Shown: piece by piece, positions 53,563 to 62,489 of the stretch | How the letters are laid out: every line of letters begins with the position of its first letter | Numbering within the stretch: position 1 is the stretch's first letter | From: Bradyrhizobium diazoefficiens | GTDB lineage: Bacteria; Pseudomonadota; Alphaproteobacteria; Rhizobiales; Xanthobacteraceae | DNA: 64,000 nucleotides | Assembly (NCBI RefSeq): GCF_016616425.1 | Contig: NZ_CP067101.1 | Span: 2,852,001 to 2,916,000, forward strand | Reading direction: 5' to 3' | Position numbers and translations under genes: made by a program | The notes under the pieces: generated by a model | Database searches by the model: none | Seen by the model: only the letters and a program-made list of their open reading frames with translations | Told to the model about the DNA's origin: nothing

Positions 53563-54425
53563 TGCGCGATTTTTCGTCCGACCATCGCTGGCTGTCGCTC
53601 AATACAGCGACCGTCCGCAAGCAGGGTGATCTCGTCGAGATCATCGATGCCTGCGCAAGGCATGGCATCCGCGCCATCGATCCCTGGCGCGACCAGGTCG
53701 CAACCGTCGGACTTGAGCGCGCCGCACGCGCGGTGCGCGAGGCCGGCCTCGATCTGTCAGGCTACTGTCGAGGCGGCATGTTCACCTCCGACGCCGCGCG
53801 CCGAGGCGAGGTGCGCGACGACAACAAGCGCTGCATCGATGAAGCCAAGGCGCTGGGCGCATCCTGCATCGTCCTCGTCGTCGGCGGTCTGCCGCAATAT
53901 TCGCGGCTGGGCAGCGAGGCGTCGAAGGATATCGCGGCGGCGCGCGGGCAGGTCGAGGAATCGCTCGCCGAGATGCTCGACTATGCCAGGCAGGCCAAGC
54001 TGCCGCTGGCGATCGAGCCCTTGCATCCGGCCTACGCGGCCGACCGCGCCTGCGTGAACACGACAAAGCAGGCGCTCGATATCTGTGACCGGCTCGACCC
54101 TGATCGCAGCGGGATGCTCGGCGTCGCGCTCGACGTCTATCACATCTGGTGGGATCCGGAGCTGATGGGGCAGATCGCGCGCGCCGGCCAGGACCGCCTG
54201 CTGGCCTTTCACGTCTGCGACTGGCTGGTGCCGACCAGGGACATCCTCAACGACCGCGGCATGATGGGCGACGGCGTGATCGACATCAAATCAGTGCGTC
54301 AGGCGGTCGAAGCGCAGGGCTTTGCCGGCTATTTGGAGATCGAAATCTTCTCCGACGACTGGTGGGGCAAGCCGATGGACGAGGTGCTCCGCACCTGCAT
54401 CGCGCGGCATAAGACGGTGGTATAG
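53562..54425 (+). CDS. sugar phosphate isomerase/epimerase (AP-endonuclease-2-like TIM barrel)
   Basis: A 287-residue xylose-isomerase-like barrel. The metal ligands are at Glu in AIEPLHPAY, Asp/His in ALDVYHIWWDP, His in LAFHVCDWLVPTRD and Glu in LEIEIFSDDWW. Start and stop with DUF993 share bases (TGATG). It probably interconverts a keto and an aldo intermediate of the pathway. It is the last gene of the operon and converges on the large exported protein. Confidence 0.9.
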   Translation: MRDFSSDHRWLSLNTATVRKQGDLVEIIDACARHGIRAIDPWRDQVATVGLERAARAVREAGLDLSGYCRGGMFTSDAARRGEVRDDNKRCIDEAKALGASCIVLVVGGLPQYSRLGSEASKDIAAARGQVEESLAEMLDYARQAKLPLAIEPLHPAYAADRACVNTTKQALDICDRLDPDRSGMLGVALDVYHIWWDPELMGQIARAGQDRLLAFHVCDWLVPTRDILNDRGMMGDGVIDIKSVRQAVEAQGFAGYLEIEIFSDDWWGKPMDEVLRTCIARHKTVV

Positions 54426-54443
54426 TCCGCGCGCGCGCCGCCC

Positions 54444-56408
54444 TCACGGGCCCGCGACCTGTTGCAGCGTGTTGAAGCGCGCCTTCTGTTCGCTGCTCAG
54501 CGTGGCGTAAAACTCGTCCAGCGCAGGTTCGACCAGCTTGGCGGCCGTCAGCATGGCCTCGAGCCGGTTCTGCATCGCCTCCAGCCGTCCGACCGGCGTC
54601 AGCGGCACGTCGTTCGGACAGGCCGCCTGCAGGTCCTGAACGCCCTTCGCCGTCGCGTCGGCGAGGCGGTCGAGCGCGTCCTTCTGCTTGCCTGCGGGGT
54701 GGAGTACGGCCTCGATCCTCTGGATCGGCAACTGCGTGAGGCCGGACTTCGGATCGCCGCAGCCCCCGGCATTGGCTTGCTGCTGCTGTGACGAGCGGTC
54801 GCCGACATTTGGGCCGAGCGCGTTGAAGCGGGCCTGCTGTTCGTCACTGAGCGAGTTGTAGAACTTCTCCAGTGCCGGTCGCACGATCTTGACGGCCTCA
54901 AGCGTCGCGCTGATGCGGTTCATCATCGCCCGCAAGCGGCCAGGCGGCGTCAGCGCATAAGTGTCCACGCAGGAATCCTTGAATACAGCGGCAGCGTCGG
55001 CCGCCGCGGTCTTCAAATCGTCGAGCAGGGCGCGTTGCTCCGGCGTCGGCTGCACGGCTTTCGCGATATCGGCAAGCGGCCAGGCTGTCACGCCTTTGTC
55101 GGGTGTGCCGCACAATTGCTGTAGAGTCTGCCGGCTCACGCTGGCGCGCGGACGCCCGCGGCCGCCGCCGGCTTGGGGATATTCATACGGGTTGGTGCTG
55201 GCATAGGCGGAATAGGGTCCGCCGCCGCCCCAGAACACGGTGTCGACGAAGTCGTCATAGGCGTACGCCCAATAACCGGGTTCGTAGGCATAGGGCCAGA
55301 ACGTGTAGTCGAAAATGTCGGAGTAAGCGTATGGCCAGAACACCGGCCCGAGCCAGGCCACGAACGCCGCGGGATGGCGGTGACGCCAGGCCTGCCGGGG
55401 AGCCCAGCCGCTCTCGCGGGTCACGAGGGCCGCTTGGGTCAGCGGCGTGGCCCGCTCACGGAACCGCTCCGCAAACCGCCCGCGCTCGGCGGCGTGCACA
55501 GCGGCGGCAGTGGCGGCTCGCCCAACTGTCGTCGGCTCAGGTCCTAACCGCTGCAGGCGCGCCTGATCACTTTGCTGCAAGCGCTGTTCGCGCTGCAGCA
55601 GCCGGTTCTGCGTCTGCAGCATCCGCTCCTGCGCGCGTTGCGCCCGCAGGCCTTCCGGCTTCTGCGACTGCAATTGCTGCACGCGCTGCTGGAGGCGTTC
55701 GATGCGGGCCTGACGCTCCGTCGTCTGGCGCGACAGCATCTCGCGCCGCCGCTGCTCCACTTGCTGCGAGCGCTGTTGGACACGCTGCTCGCGCTCGAGC
55801 AGCCGGCTCTGCGACTGCAGCATCCTCTGCTGCTCGCGTTGCGCCCTTGCGCCTTCCGGCTTCTGCGATTTCAATTGCTGCACGCGCTGCTGCAAGCGGT
55901 CGATGCGGCCTCGCCGTTCCGCGGATTGGCGCGAAAGCATCTCGCGCGGCGGTCCCGCTCGCTCGCTCACGCCGTGGGGTGCACTTGGGCGCGAGGGAGC
56001 GGCGATATGCGGCGTCGGCCGCGGTGCCATCGCCGGACGTTGCGGCGCTGCCGGGGCCCGATGAAATTCGCGCCGAGGCGCCGCCACGTGCGGGGCTGCC
56101 CGCGGCGGTGCAGCGAAATGCGGGGTCGGGCGCGGTGGCGGCGCAGCGAAATGTGGGGTTGGACGCGGTGGGGGTGAGGCGATGTGCGGCGCCGGATGTG
56201 GCGCCATGGCCGGGGGATGGAATGCCGGCGCGGCGGGACGGGCCATGGCCGGTGGTGCTGCTGGCCGAGCTGCCGGAGCTGCGGCTGGACCGGGCGGTCC
56301 GCCCCTTCCGTGTCCGTGGCCGGGTCCTTGGGCGAACGCGCCGACGCCCGCCGCCAGCATCGAGATGCCAACTAAAACAGCCGTAAGGCAAACGCCACGC
56401 GGAAGCAT
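54444..56408 (-). CDS. large exported proline-rich, coiled-coil protein with duplicated LTxxQ/Spy-type domains
   Basis: A 654-residue protein with a Sec signal (MLPRGVCLTAVLVGISMLAA, cleaved near AFA-Q). After it come a Pro/Ala/His-rich stretch of about 110 residues with PPPRPTPHFAAP repeats and two tandem coiled-coil units of about 65 residues (ERRGRIDRLQQRVQQLKSQK and ERQARIERLQQRVQQLQSQK). A Tyr/Trp-rich region follows (PYAYSDIFDYTFWPYAYEPG). The end holds two related domains, each with LTPxGRLxAM and a Q-A-R-F-N-x-L close, as in periplasmic LTxxQ/CpxP chaperones. GGGAGC before the ATG at 56408 sets the start. A periplasmic envelope-stress or scaffold role is inferred. Confidence 0.82.
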   Translation of the reverse strand: MLPRGVCLTAVLVGISMLAAGVGAFAQGPGHGHGRGGPPGPAAAPAARPAAPPAMARPAAPAFHPPAMAPHPAPHIASPPPRPTPHFAAPPPRPTPHFAAPPRAAPHVAAPRREFHRAPAAPQRPAMAPRPTPHIAAPSRPSAPHGVSERAGPPREMLSRQSAERRGRIDRLQQRVQQLKSQKPEGARAQREQQRMLQSQSRLLEREQRVQQRSQQVEQRRREMLSRQTTERQARIERLQQRVQQLQSQKPEGLRAQRAQERMLQTQNRLLQREQRLQQSDQARLQRLGPEPTTVGRAATAAAVHAAERGRFAERFRERATPLTQAALVTRESGWAPRQAWRHRHPAAFVAWLGPVFWPYAYSDIFDYTFWPYAYEPGYWAYAYDDFVDTVFWGGGGPYSAYASTNPYEYPQAGGGRGRPRASVSRQTLQQLCGTPDKGVTAWPLADIAKAVQPTPEQRALLDDLKTAAADAAAVFKDSCVDTYALTPPGRLRAMMNRISATLEAVKIVRPALEKFYNSLSDEQQARFNALGPNVGDRSSQQQQANAGGCGDPKSGLTQLPIQRIEAVLHPAGKQKDALDRLADATAKGVQDLQAACPNDVPLTPVGRLEAMQNRLEAMLTAAKLVEPALDEFYATLSSEQKARFNTLQQVAGP

Positions 56409-56514
56409 GACTGTAGCTCCCAGCTCGTAATTGCCCACCACGTTCAACGCACGGCTGGCGGAATCGTTCGTTGTTGGCCGCGGCCGGGATTGCGATTTTC
56501 CGACGCAGGCAGCC

Positions 56515-57729
56515 TCACGAGAAATCCTGCGTCAGGGTGATTGCGAGCCGCTCCAGCGCCCAGTCGACCTGATCGCTGGTGATCACCAGCGGCGGGGCGA
56601 TGCGGATCGTATGCTCATGGGTGTCCTTGGCGAGAATGCCCTTGGCCTGAAGCGCCTCGCAGTAGCGGCGTGCGCCCCCGGCCTCGGGATGCAGCTCGAC
56701 CGCCAGCATCAAGCCGCGTCCGCGCACCTCGCGGATCGTATTGGCGCGAATGTCCTTCAAACCTGCCAGAAAGCGCGCGCCCTGGCTGGCCGCGTTCTCG
56801 ATCATGCCTTCCTCGACCAGCACGCGCATCGCCGCGCGCGCCACCGCGCAGGCAAGGGGATTGCCGCCGAAGGTCGAACCATGCTGTCCGGGTCGCAATG
56901 TCCCGAGCACGTCGTTGTTCGAGAGCACGGCCGACACCGGATAGAAGCCGCCGGACAGGGCCTTGCCGAGCAGCGTCACGTCCGCCTCGATCCCCTCGTG
57001 CTGTTCGGCGAGCAGCTTGCCGGTGCGGCCGAGCCCGGTCTGGATCTCGTCGAGCACCAGCATCACGTCGTTGGCGGTGCAGAGCTGGCGCACCTTCGTG
57101 AAATAGCCGGCTGGAGGAATGACTACGCCGGCTTCGCCCTGGATCGGCTCGACCAGAAAGGCGACGGTGTTTGGCGTGATTGCCTCTTCCAGCGCCGCGG
57201 CGTCGCCGAACGGGATGATCTTGAAGCCCGGCGCGAACGGCCCGAAATGTGTGCGTGTCTCGGGATCGGTTGAAAAGCCGACGATGCCAAGCGTGCGTCC
57301 GTGGAAATTGTTGGCGCAGACGATGATCTCGGCCTGGCCGTCCGGCACGCCCTTCACCTCATAGCCCCATTTGCGGACCGACTTGATCGCGCTTTCGACC
57401 GCCTCGGCGCCGCTGTTCATCGGCAGCACCTTGTGGGAGCCGGTGAGCGCCGCGATCTCCTCGTAGAACAAGGCGAGCTGATCGTTGTGGAAGGCGCGCG
57501 AGGTGAGCGTCAGTTTGTGTGCCTGTTCGACCATTGCCGCCAGGATCTTGGGGTGGCAGTGGCCTTGGCTGACCGCAGAATAGGCCGAGAGGCAATCGAG
57601 GTAACGGTTGCCTTGGGTATCCCAGACCCAGACACCTTCGCCGCGGGACAGGACGACCCCGATCGGCGCGTAATTATGGGCCCCAAAGCGCGCTTCGGTT
57701 GCGATGAAATCAATGACCGACGAGCTCAT
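56515..57729 (-). CDS. rocD: ornithine--oxo-acid transaminase
   Basis: A 404-residue class III PLP aminotransferase. It has [20 protein letters not shown], the [15 protein letters not shown] motif (Asp contacts PLP) and the Schiff-base Lys in [15 protein letters not shown], the usual ornithine aminotransferase pattern. It moves the delta-amino group of ornithine to 2-oxoglutarate, giving glutamate semialdehyde in arginine and proline catabolism. No arginase or regulator gene is adjacent here. Confidence 0.92.
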   Translation of the reverse strand: MSSSVIDFIATEARFGAHNYAPIGVVLSRGEGVWVWDTQGNRYLDCLSAYSAVSQGHCHPKILAAMVEQAHKLTLTSRAFHNDQLALFYEEIAALTGSHKVLPMNSGAEAVESAIKSVRKWGYEVKGVPDGQAEIIVCANNFHGRTLGIVGFSTDPETRTHFGPFAPGFKIIPFGDAAALEEAITPNTVAFLVEPIQGEAGVVIPPAGYFTKVRQLCTANDVMLVLDEIQTGLGRTGKLLAEQHEGIEADVTLLGKALSGGFYPVSAVLSNNDVLGTLRPGQHGSTFGGNPLACAVARAAMRVLVEEGMIENAASQGARFLAGLKDIRANTIREVRGRGLMLAVELHPEAGGARRYCEALQAKGILAKDTHEHTIRIAPPLVITSDQVDWALERLAITLTQDFS

Positions 57730-57922
57730 TTGTCGTCACTCCATGGCCGTGCACGGCGTCAACGACTGCACCGGCGGCCCACAGATTGATCTGGGTATCA
57801 ACTTGCCGCCTTGGAAGCCTTCATGCGTCTGATGGTGGTGTAGCCCGACCTGATTTGCCAGTAATGTCAGAGGGTTCTCTACTGTGCATGGGGTTGTTTT
57901 CGCAGTTTTTGTTTTCGAGCCC

Positions 57923-59143
57923 TCAGCCGATCGCGCAGGGCACGCTCAAAAAGCCCCGAAACCGCACTCGTCCGCCCCGCACCGGCTGGCCGCTCACGGC
58001 ATAGTTCGGGAAGCGCGCCAGGAAGCGCGAGATCGCAATCGCGCCTTCGAGCCGCGCCAGCGCCATGCCGGCGCATTGATGCGCGCCGGTGGCGAAGGCG
58101 AGATGCCGGTTCGGCGTGCGCGCGATGTCGAAGCGTTCGGGGTCGGGAAACTGCACGGGATCGCGGTTGGCCGCGCCAATGCACAGCGTCACTGACGTGC
58201 CGGCATCGAGCACGACTCCGCCGAGCTCGACCTTCTCCGTTGTCATACGGTTGCCGAGCTGATTGGAGCTCTCGTAGCGCAGCATCTCCTCGACGGCTGT
58301 CTTGATGAGGTCGGGATTGCCGATCAGGCGTTGCTTCTGGTCCGGATGACGATCGAGGGCCACGAGGCCGTTGCCGATCAGGTTGGTCGTGGTCTCATGC
58401 CCGGCATTGAGCAGGAAGATGCAATTATGCAGCAGCTCCTTCTCGGTCAGCCGCTCGCCGCTCTCCTCACCCTGGATCAAGCGCGTCAGCACGTCGCGCT
58501 CGGGATTGCCCGGCTTTTGGCGGCGGCGTGCAACCAGCGTTTCGAGATAGGCGAGGAAATCCTTCACAGCCGCGTTGCCGCGCGCAGCGGCCTCAGGCGA
58601 CACCACGGGCTCGAGTGCGCCCAGGATCGCCAGCGACCAGTCGCGGAGCGGCCCGCGTTCCTCGTGAGGCACGTCGAGCAGGTTGCCGATCACCTCGATC
58701 GGAATGGAGGCGGCGAAATCCTCGATCAACTCGCACCTCCCCTTGGCGGCGATGGCACAGAGCAGGCCGTCGACCAGCTTTATGATGTCAGGCTCCATTC
58801 CCGCAATCGCACGCGGCGACAGCGCGCCCATGATCAGGCGGCGCACGCGGGTATGCGCGGGCGGATCGTTGAACACGAGGCTCGTGGTGTGATGTTCGTA
58901 GAGCGGCGTGTCGCCGTATTTCGGCGCGAACTCGCGCTTCTTGTCCGAGCTGAACGATCTGGTGTTCTTGTAGGTCGTGACAAGGTCGTCATAGCGGGTC
59001 AGGAACACGGTGCCGTTCGGCAGGCGCTTGACCGGTTCGTTCTCCCGCAGTGCACGGTAGGTCGGATAGGGGTTGTCGTAGAACTCAGGCGTCAGCTTCT
59101 CGAGGTCGAAGCTTGCCGCCAGCTCCTTCGCATCTGCGTTCAT
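57923..59143 (-). CDS. cytochrome P450 (bacterial class I type)
   Basis: A 406-residue soluble monooxygenase. It has the oxygen-binding I-helix motif NAGHETTTNLI, the ExxR pair in EEMLRYES and the haem Cys loop FATGAHQCAGMALAR. No redox partner is fused or adjacent; the ferredoxin-reductase-like gene near 42 kb could serve. It is divergent from the split ThDP enzyme with a 105-base promoter region. The substrate is unknown. Confidence 0.94.
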   Translation of the reverse strand: MNADAKELAASFDLEKLTPEFYDNPYPTYRALRENEPVKRLPNGTVFLTRYDDLVTTYKNTRSFSSDKKREFAPKYGDTPLYEHHTTSLVFNDPPAHTRVRRLIMGALSPRAIAGMEPDIIKLVDGLLCAIAAKGRCELIEDFAASIPIEVIGNLLDVPHEERGPLRDWSLAILGALEPVVSPEAAARGNAAVKDFLAYLETLVARRRQKPGNPERDVLTRLIQGEESGERLTEKELLHNCIFLLNAGHETTTNLIGNGLVALDRHPDQKQRLIGNPDLIKTAVEEMLRYESSNQLGNRMTTEKVELGGVVLDAGTSVTLCIGAANRDPVQFPDPERFDIARTPNRHLAFATGAHQCAGMALARLEGAIAISRFLARFPNYAVSGQPVRGGRVRFRGFLSVPCAIG

Positions 59144-59194
59144 CCCGTTATACTCGCCGGTTAAAGCCGATATGCCATTTTTCTTGTTCTGGTC

Positions 59195-59210
59195 GACGCG
59201 TGCATGCGTC
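59195..59210. promoter_or_regulatory. imperfect palindrome between P450 and ThDP genes
   Basis: GACGC-GTGCAT-GCGTC lies midway in the divergent promoter region. The outer arms are exact, so it is a candidate operator for both directions. Confidence 0.4.
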
Positions 59211-59248
59211 TACAGTCGTCGGACACTGCTAGCCGACCGGACAGGAAA

Positions 59249-59791
59249 ATGCACGCGCGCGCTGACGCTCCCGACACGGCCCCGAATTGGCCCGATGATA
59301 TCTTCGCGACACTGCAGCGCTTCGAGGTCCGGCAGGTGCCGTATGTGCCCGACGCCGGCCATTCGAAGCTGATCCAGCGCGTGCTGGGCTCCTCCACCAT
59401 GCGCGGCATTCCGCTCACGACGGAGGAAGAGGGCGTGGCGCTCCTCGCCGGCGCCTGGGCGGGCGGGCAGCGCGGCGTGCTGCTGATGCAGTCCAGCGGC
59501 GTCGGCAATTGCATCAACATGCTGTCGCTGATCCCGATCCTGCGCTTTCCCTTCCTCACGCTCGTGACCATGCGCGGCGAGTGGGGCGAGTTCAATCCGT
59601 GGCAGGTGCCGATGGGATCGACCACGCAGGGCGTGTTCGAGCTCTCCGGCGTCAAGGTGCTGCGCGCTTCGAACGCGGCCGAGGTGCCGGCCGTGTTGGA
59701 GGCGGCCGCGGGCCAAGCCTACAACGCGCTGACGCCCACCGCCGTCCTTCTGTCGCAGCGCCTGATCGGCGCCAAGGTTTTCACCAAATGA
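59249..59791 (+). CDS. ThDP enzyme, pyrimidine-binding (alpha) subunit, sulfo/phosphonopyruvate decarboxylase-like
   Basis: A 180-residue protein equal to the N-terminal domain of ThDP decarboxylases. The conserved catalytic Glu is in TTEEEGVALLAGAWAGGQRG, and the dimer helix follows NCINMLSLIPILRFP. It is typical of split enzymes such as ComD of sulfopyruvate decarboxylase. AGGAAA precedes the ATG at 59249. It overlaps the beta gene by four bases (ATGA), indicating a two-subunit complex. Confidence 0.85.
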   Translation: MHARADAPDTAPNWPDDIFATLQRFEVRQVPYVPDAGHSKLIQRVLGSSTMRGIPLTTEEEGVALLAGAWAGGQRGVLLMQSSGVGNCINMLSLIPILRFPFLTLVTMRGEWGEFNPWQVPMGSTTQGVFELSGVKVLRASNAAEVPAVLEAAAGQAYNALTPTAVLLSQRLIGAKVFTK

Positions 59792-60378
59792 GCAAGGCCA
59801 ATCTCCTCGACCGCCGGCAGGTGGTCTCCACACTGCTCGTGAACCGCAAGGACGTCGTTGCGATCGGCGGCCTCGGTGCCTCGACCAACGACATGTGCGC
59901 GGCCGGCGACCATGCCCGCAACTTCTACCTCTGGGGCGGCATGGGCGGCGCCGCGATGATCGGACTCGGCCTCGCGCTGGCGCAGCCGAAGCTGCCGGTC
60001 TTGGTCATCACCGGCGACGGCGAGATGCTGATGGGCATGGGCAGCCTTGCCACCATCGGCCTGCAGAAACCGTCCAACCTCTCGATCGCAGTGCTCGATA
60101 ATGAGGCCTATGGCGAGACCGGCGGCCAGACCAGTCACACCTCGGCCGCCGCCGATCTCGTCGGTGTCGCCAAGGCCTGCGGCATCAAGGACAGCCGGGC
60201 CATCACCACCATGGCCGAAGTCGAGGCCTTTGCCAAAGCTATCCATGACGTCTCGGGCGGGCCGCGCTTTGCCAATGTGAAGATCGACAGCGCCAGCCTG
60301 GAGCGGATCCTGCCAAGCCGGGACGGGACCTACATCCTCAACCGGATTCGCGGCGACCTCGGCTTCCAGCCGATCTAG
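59788..60378 (+). CDS. ThDP enzyme, pyrophosphate-binding (beta) subunit
   Basis: A 196-residue protein with the ThDP diphosphate/Mg2+ motif GDGEMLMGMGSL closed by VLDNEAYGETGG. It equals the C-terminal domain of split decarboxylases such as ComE. With the alpha subunit it should form an alpha-beta decarboxylase for a 2-oxo acid; sulfopyruvate, phosphonopyruvate or a relative are candidates. The gene overlaps the alpha gene by four bases. Confidence 0.87.
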   Translation: MSKANLLDRRQVVSTLLVNRKDVVAIGGLGASTNDMCAAGDHARNFYLWGGMGGAAMIGLGLALAQPKLPVLVITGDGEMLMGMGSLATIGLQKPSNLSIAVLDNEAYGETGGQTSHTSAAADLVGVAKACGIKDSRAITTMAEVEAFAKAIHDVSGGPRFANVKIDSASLERILPSRDGTYILNRIRGDLGFQPI

Positions 60379-60486
60379 GTTGGGCCTGTCCATCCTGCGG
60401 CGCCCATGTCCTGCACGCAACCCGTGCGGGCGGAGCTCGTTTCTACTGAATTTACAACCCACTTAGGTTGCGATGCAACATAGTGC

Positions 60487-60517
60487 TTGACTTTTGCGTG
60501 GGTGAGTGCTTACTCAC
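60487..60517 (+). promoter_or_regulatory. promoter with overlapping TetR operator, RND operon
   Basis: TTGACT at 60487 and TACTCA at 60511 give a -35/-10 pair with an 18-base spacer. The perfect palindrome GTGAGT-GCTT-ACTCAC (60502-60517) covers the -10 element, five bases before the TetR start codon. Autorepression by the TetR protein is the simplest reading. Confidence 0.65.
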
Positions 60518-60521
60518 TACC

Positions 60522-61223
60522 ATGAGCTCATTGCGTATGACGAGCGACCTGAGGCGTCAATTGATCCTCGGTGCCGCAAAGCGCTGCTTTGCCCGACACG
60601 GCTATACCGGCACCACGACGAAGAGCGTGGCGGCTGCCGCTGCCATTTCCGAGGCACTGCTGTTCAAGCATTTTCCGTCCAAGGCGGCGCTCTATGCCGA
60701 AATCCTCAGCGACGAGTGCGAGGCGGACCCGGCGCTCACCGAGCTTCTCGAACGGGAGCCTTCGACCGCCACGCTGGTCGAAGTGATCCGCGGCATGGTC
60801 CAGCATTTCCTGCACATCGCTGACGGTCCCGATCAGGAGGAGGCCCAGCGCCTGCGACTGATGGCCACGAGCCATTTGGATGATGGCGAATTCGCCCGTT
60901 TGTTATATGCCAAGATCGAGACGCTGATCGGGGCGATCTTCGTCGCCTCGCTCGAACGTGCCGTTGCCGCCGGCGACGCGCGGCCAAGCAGCGGCGAACC
61001 GCTCAACCTGTTCTGGTTTGCGCATCACACCGTGATGACGGCAGCGCTGACCAGGCTGCCGGCCACGCCTTGCCTCGCTTACGGCAAGGCTGATGACCTC
61101 GAGCGGCAGCTGTGTGAGTTTCTCCTGAGGGGTATCGGACTTAACGACGCCGCAATTGCTTCGCATCTGGGCCGCAATCAGGCCGCGGACGCCGGCAAGG
61201 CGGCGATTCCAGAAAGTGCATGA
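60522..61223 (+). CDS. TetR/AcrR-family repressor of an efflux operon
   Basis: A 233-residue regulator with an HTH at about residues 10-55 (LILGAAKRCFARHGYTGTTT, AAAAAISEALLFKHFPSKAA). The C-terminal ligand domain is variable. Starts at 60522 and 60537 are both in frame. It is the first gene of the operon; the membrane-fusion gene begins two bases after its stop. A palindrome just upstream is its likely own operator. Confidence 0.9.
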   Translation: MSSLRMTSDLRRQLILGAAKRCFARHGYTGTTTKSVAAAAAISEALLFKHFPSKAALYAEILSDECEADPALTELLEREPSTATLVEVIRGMVQHFLHIADGPDQEEAQRLRLMATSHLDDGEFARLLYAKIETLIGAIFVASLERAVAAGDARPSSGEPLNLFWFAHHTVMTAALTRLPATPCLAYGKADDLERQLCEFLLRGIGLNDAAIASHLGRNQAADAGKAAIPESA

Positions 61224-61224
61224 C

Positions 61225-62418
61225 ATGAACATCGTAACCGAACACAAGATTTCGGGCGAACCGGTCGACAACAAGGCTCCGAAGCGTCCGGTCCGGCCGG
61301 TGCTCTGGTTCATCATCGTCGGCACGCTCCTGGCCGCGCTCGTTGGTGGCCTCGTCTGGTTCAATTATTTCCGCGGCCAGATGATCAAGCAGTTCTTCGC
61401 CAACAACAAGCCGCCGCCAACCATGGTCACCGCGGCCGAGGCGAAGTCCGAGGTGGTGCCGAACCTGCTCACCGCGGTCGGCAGCCTCGTTGCCGTGCAC
61501 CAGGTTGATGTCAGCGCCGACGTCAACGGCCGCGTCACCGAGATCAAGTTCAAGCCGGGTACGCGTGTCGAAGCGGGCACGCCGCTGGTGCAGCTATTCG
61601 ATGCGCCGGAGCAGGGCGACCTTGCCAACTACAAGGCCCAGGCGACCGTGGCGCAGCAGTCGCTCGATCGCGCCAAGCAGCTTGCCGCGCGCCAGTTCGG
61701 TCCGCAGGCGACCGTCGACCAGGCGCAGGCCGCCTACGACCAGGCGCAGGCCGGCATTGCCAAGACCGAGGCGCTGATCTCGCAGAAACTGGTGCGCGCA
61801 CCGTTCGCCGGCGAGCTCGGCGTCCGCAAGGTCGAGGTCGGCCAATATCTGACGGCGGGTACCCCGATTGTGTCGCTGACCGATCTGTCGCAGCTTTGGG
61901 CGAACTTCACCGTGACGGAAAAGGACTCCGGCAGCCTCAAGGTCGGCCAGACTGTCCGGCTGAAGGTCGACGCCTATCCGGGCCGCACCTTCGACGGCAA
62001 AATCACCACGATCGAGCCGCAGATCTCGGCCGATACCCGCAACATCCGCGTGCAGGCGACGATCGCCAATCCGGAGAAGATCCTGAAGCCCGGCATGTTC
62101 GTGACCACCACGGTGGTGCTGCCGGACAAGCCGGCCGTGATCACCGTTCCCGAGACGGCCGTCGACTACACGCTGTACGGCGACTCGGTGTTCGTGATCA
62201 CCGAGAAGAAGGAAGCGGACGGCAAGACCAGCCTCTCTGCGGTGCGCACCTTCGTGCAGACCGGCAAGCGGGTCGACGGTCGCGTCGAAATCATCAAGGG
62301 CGTGAAGCCGGGCGACAAGGTCGTCGCCGTCGGCCAGCTCAAGCTGCAATCGGGCGCGGCGGTGTCGATCTCGACTGATCCGGCCCCGCCGATTCCGGCG
62401 CAGCCGCCGCGCTACTGA
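61225..62418 (+). CDS. RND efflux periplasmic adaptor (membrane-fusion) protein
   Basis: A 397-residue adaptor with one N-terminal membrane anchor (RPVLWFIIVGTLLAALVGGL), the lipoyl half-motifs (QVDVSADVNGRVTEIKFKPG; LVRAPFAGELGVRKVEVGQY), an alpha-hairpin of about 70 residues rich in Ala/Gln, and beta-barrel and membrane-proximal domains. It links the inner-membrane pump to an outer-membrane channel. No lipoprotein cysteine is present. No channel gene is in the window. Confidence 0.93.
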   Translation: MNIVTEHKISGEPVDNKAPKRPVRPVLWFIIVGTLLAALVGGLVWFNYFRGQMIKQFFANNKPPPTMVTAAEAKSEVVPNLLTAVGSLVAVHQVDVSADVNGRVTEIKFKPGTRVEAGTPLVQLFDAPEQGDLANYKAQATVAQQSLDRAKQLAARQFGPQATVDQAQAAYDQAQAGIAKTEALISQKLVRAPFAGELGVRKVEVGQYLTAGTPIVSLTDLSQLWANFTVTEKDSGSLKVGQTVRLKVDAYPGRTFDGKITTIEPQISADTRNIRVQATIANPEKILKPGMFVTTTVVLPDKPAVITVPETAVDYTLYGDSVFVITEKKEADGKTSLSAVRTFVQTGKRVDGRVEIIKGVKPGDKVVAVGQLKLQSGAAVSISTDPAPPIPAQPPRY

Positions 62419-62489
62419 TCCATGACGTTCAGGTGATCCGGCTTGTGCCGGATCACTTCTCTTGAGACATCCAAATCGAGATCGCCGCG

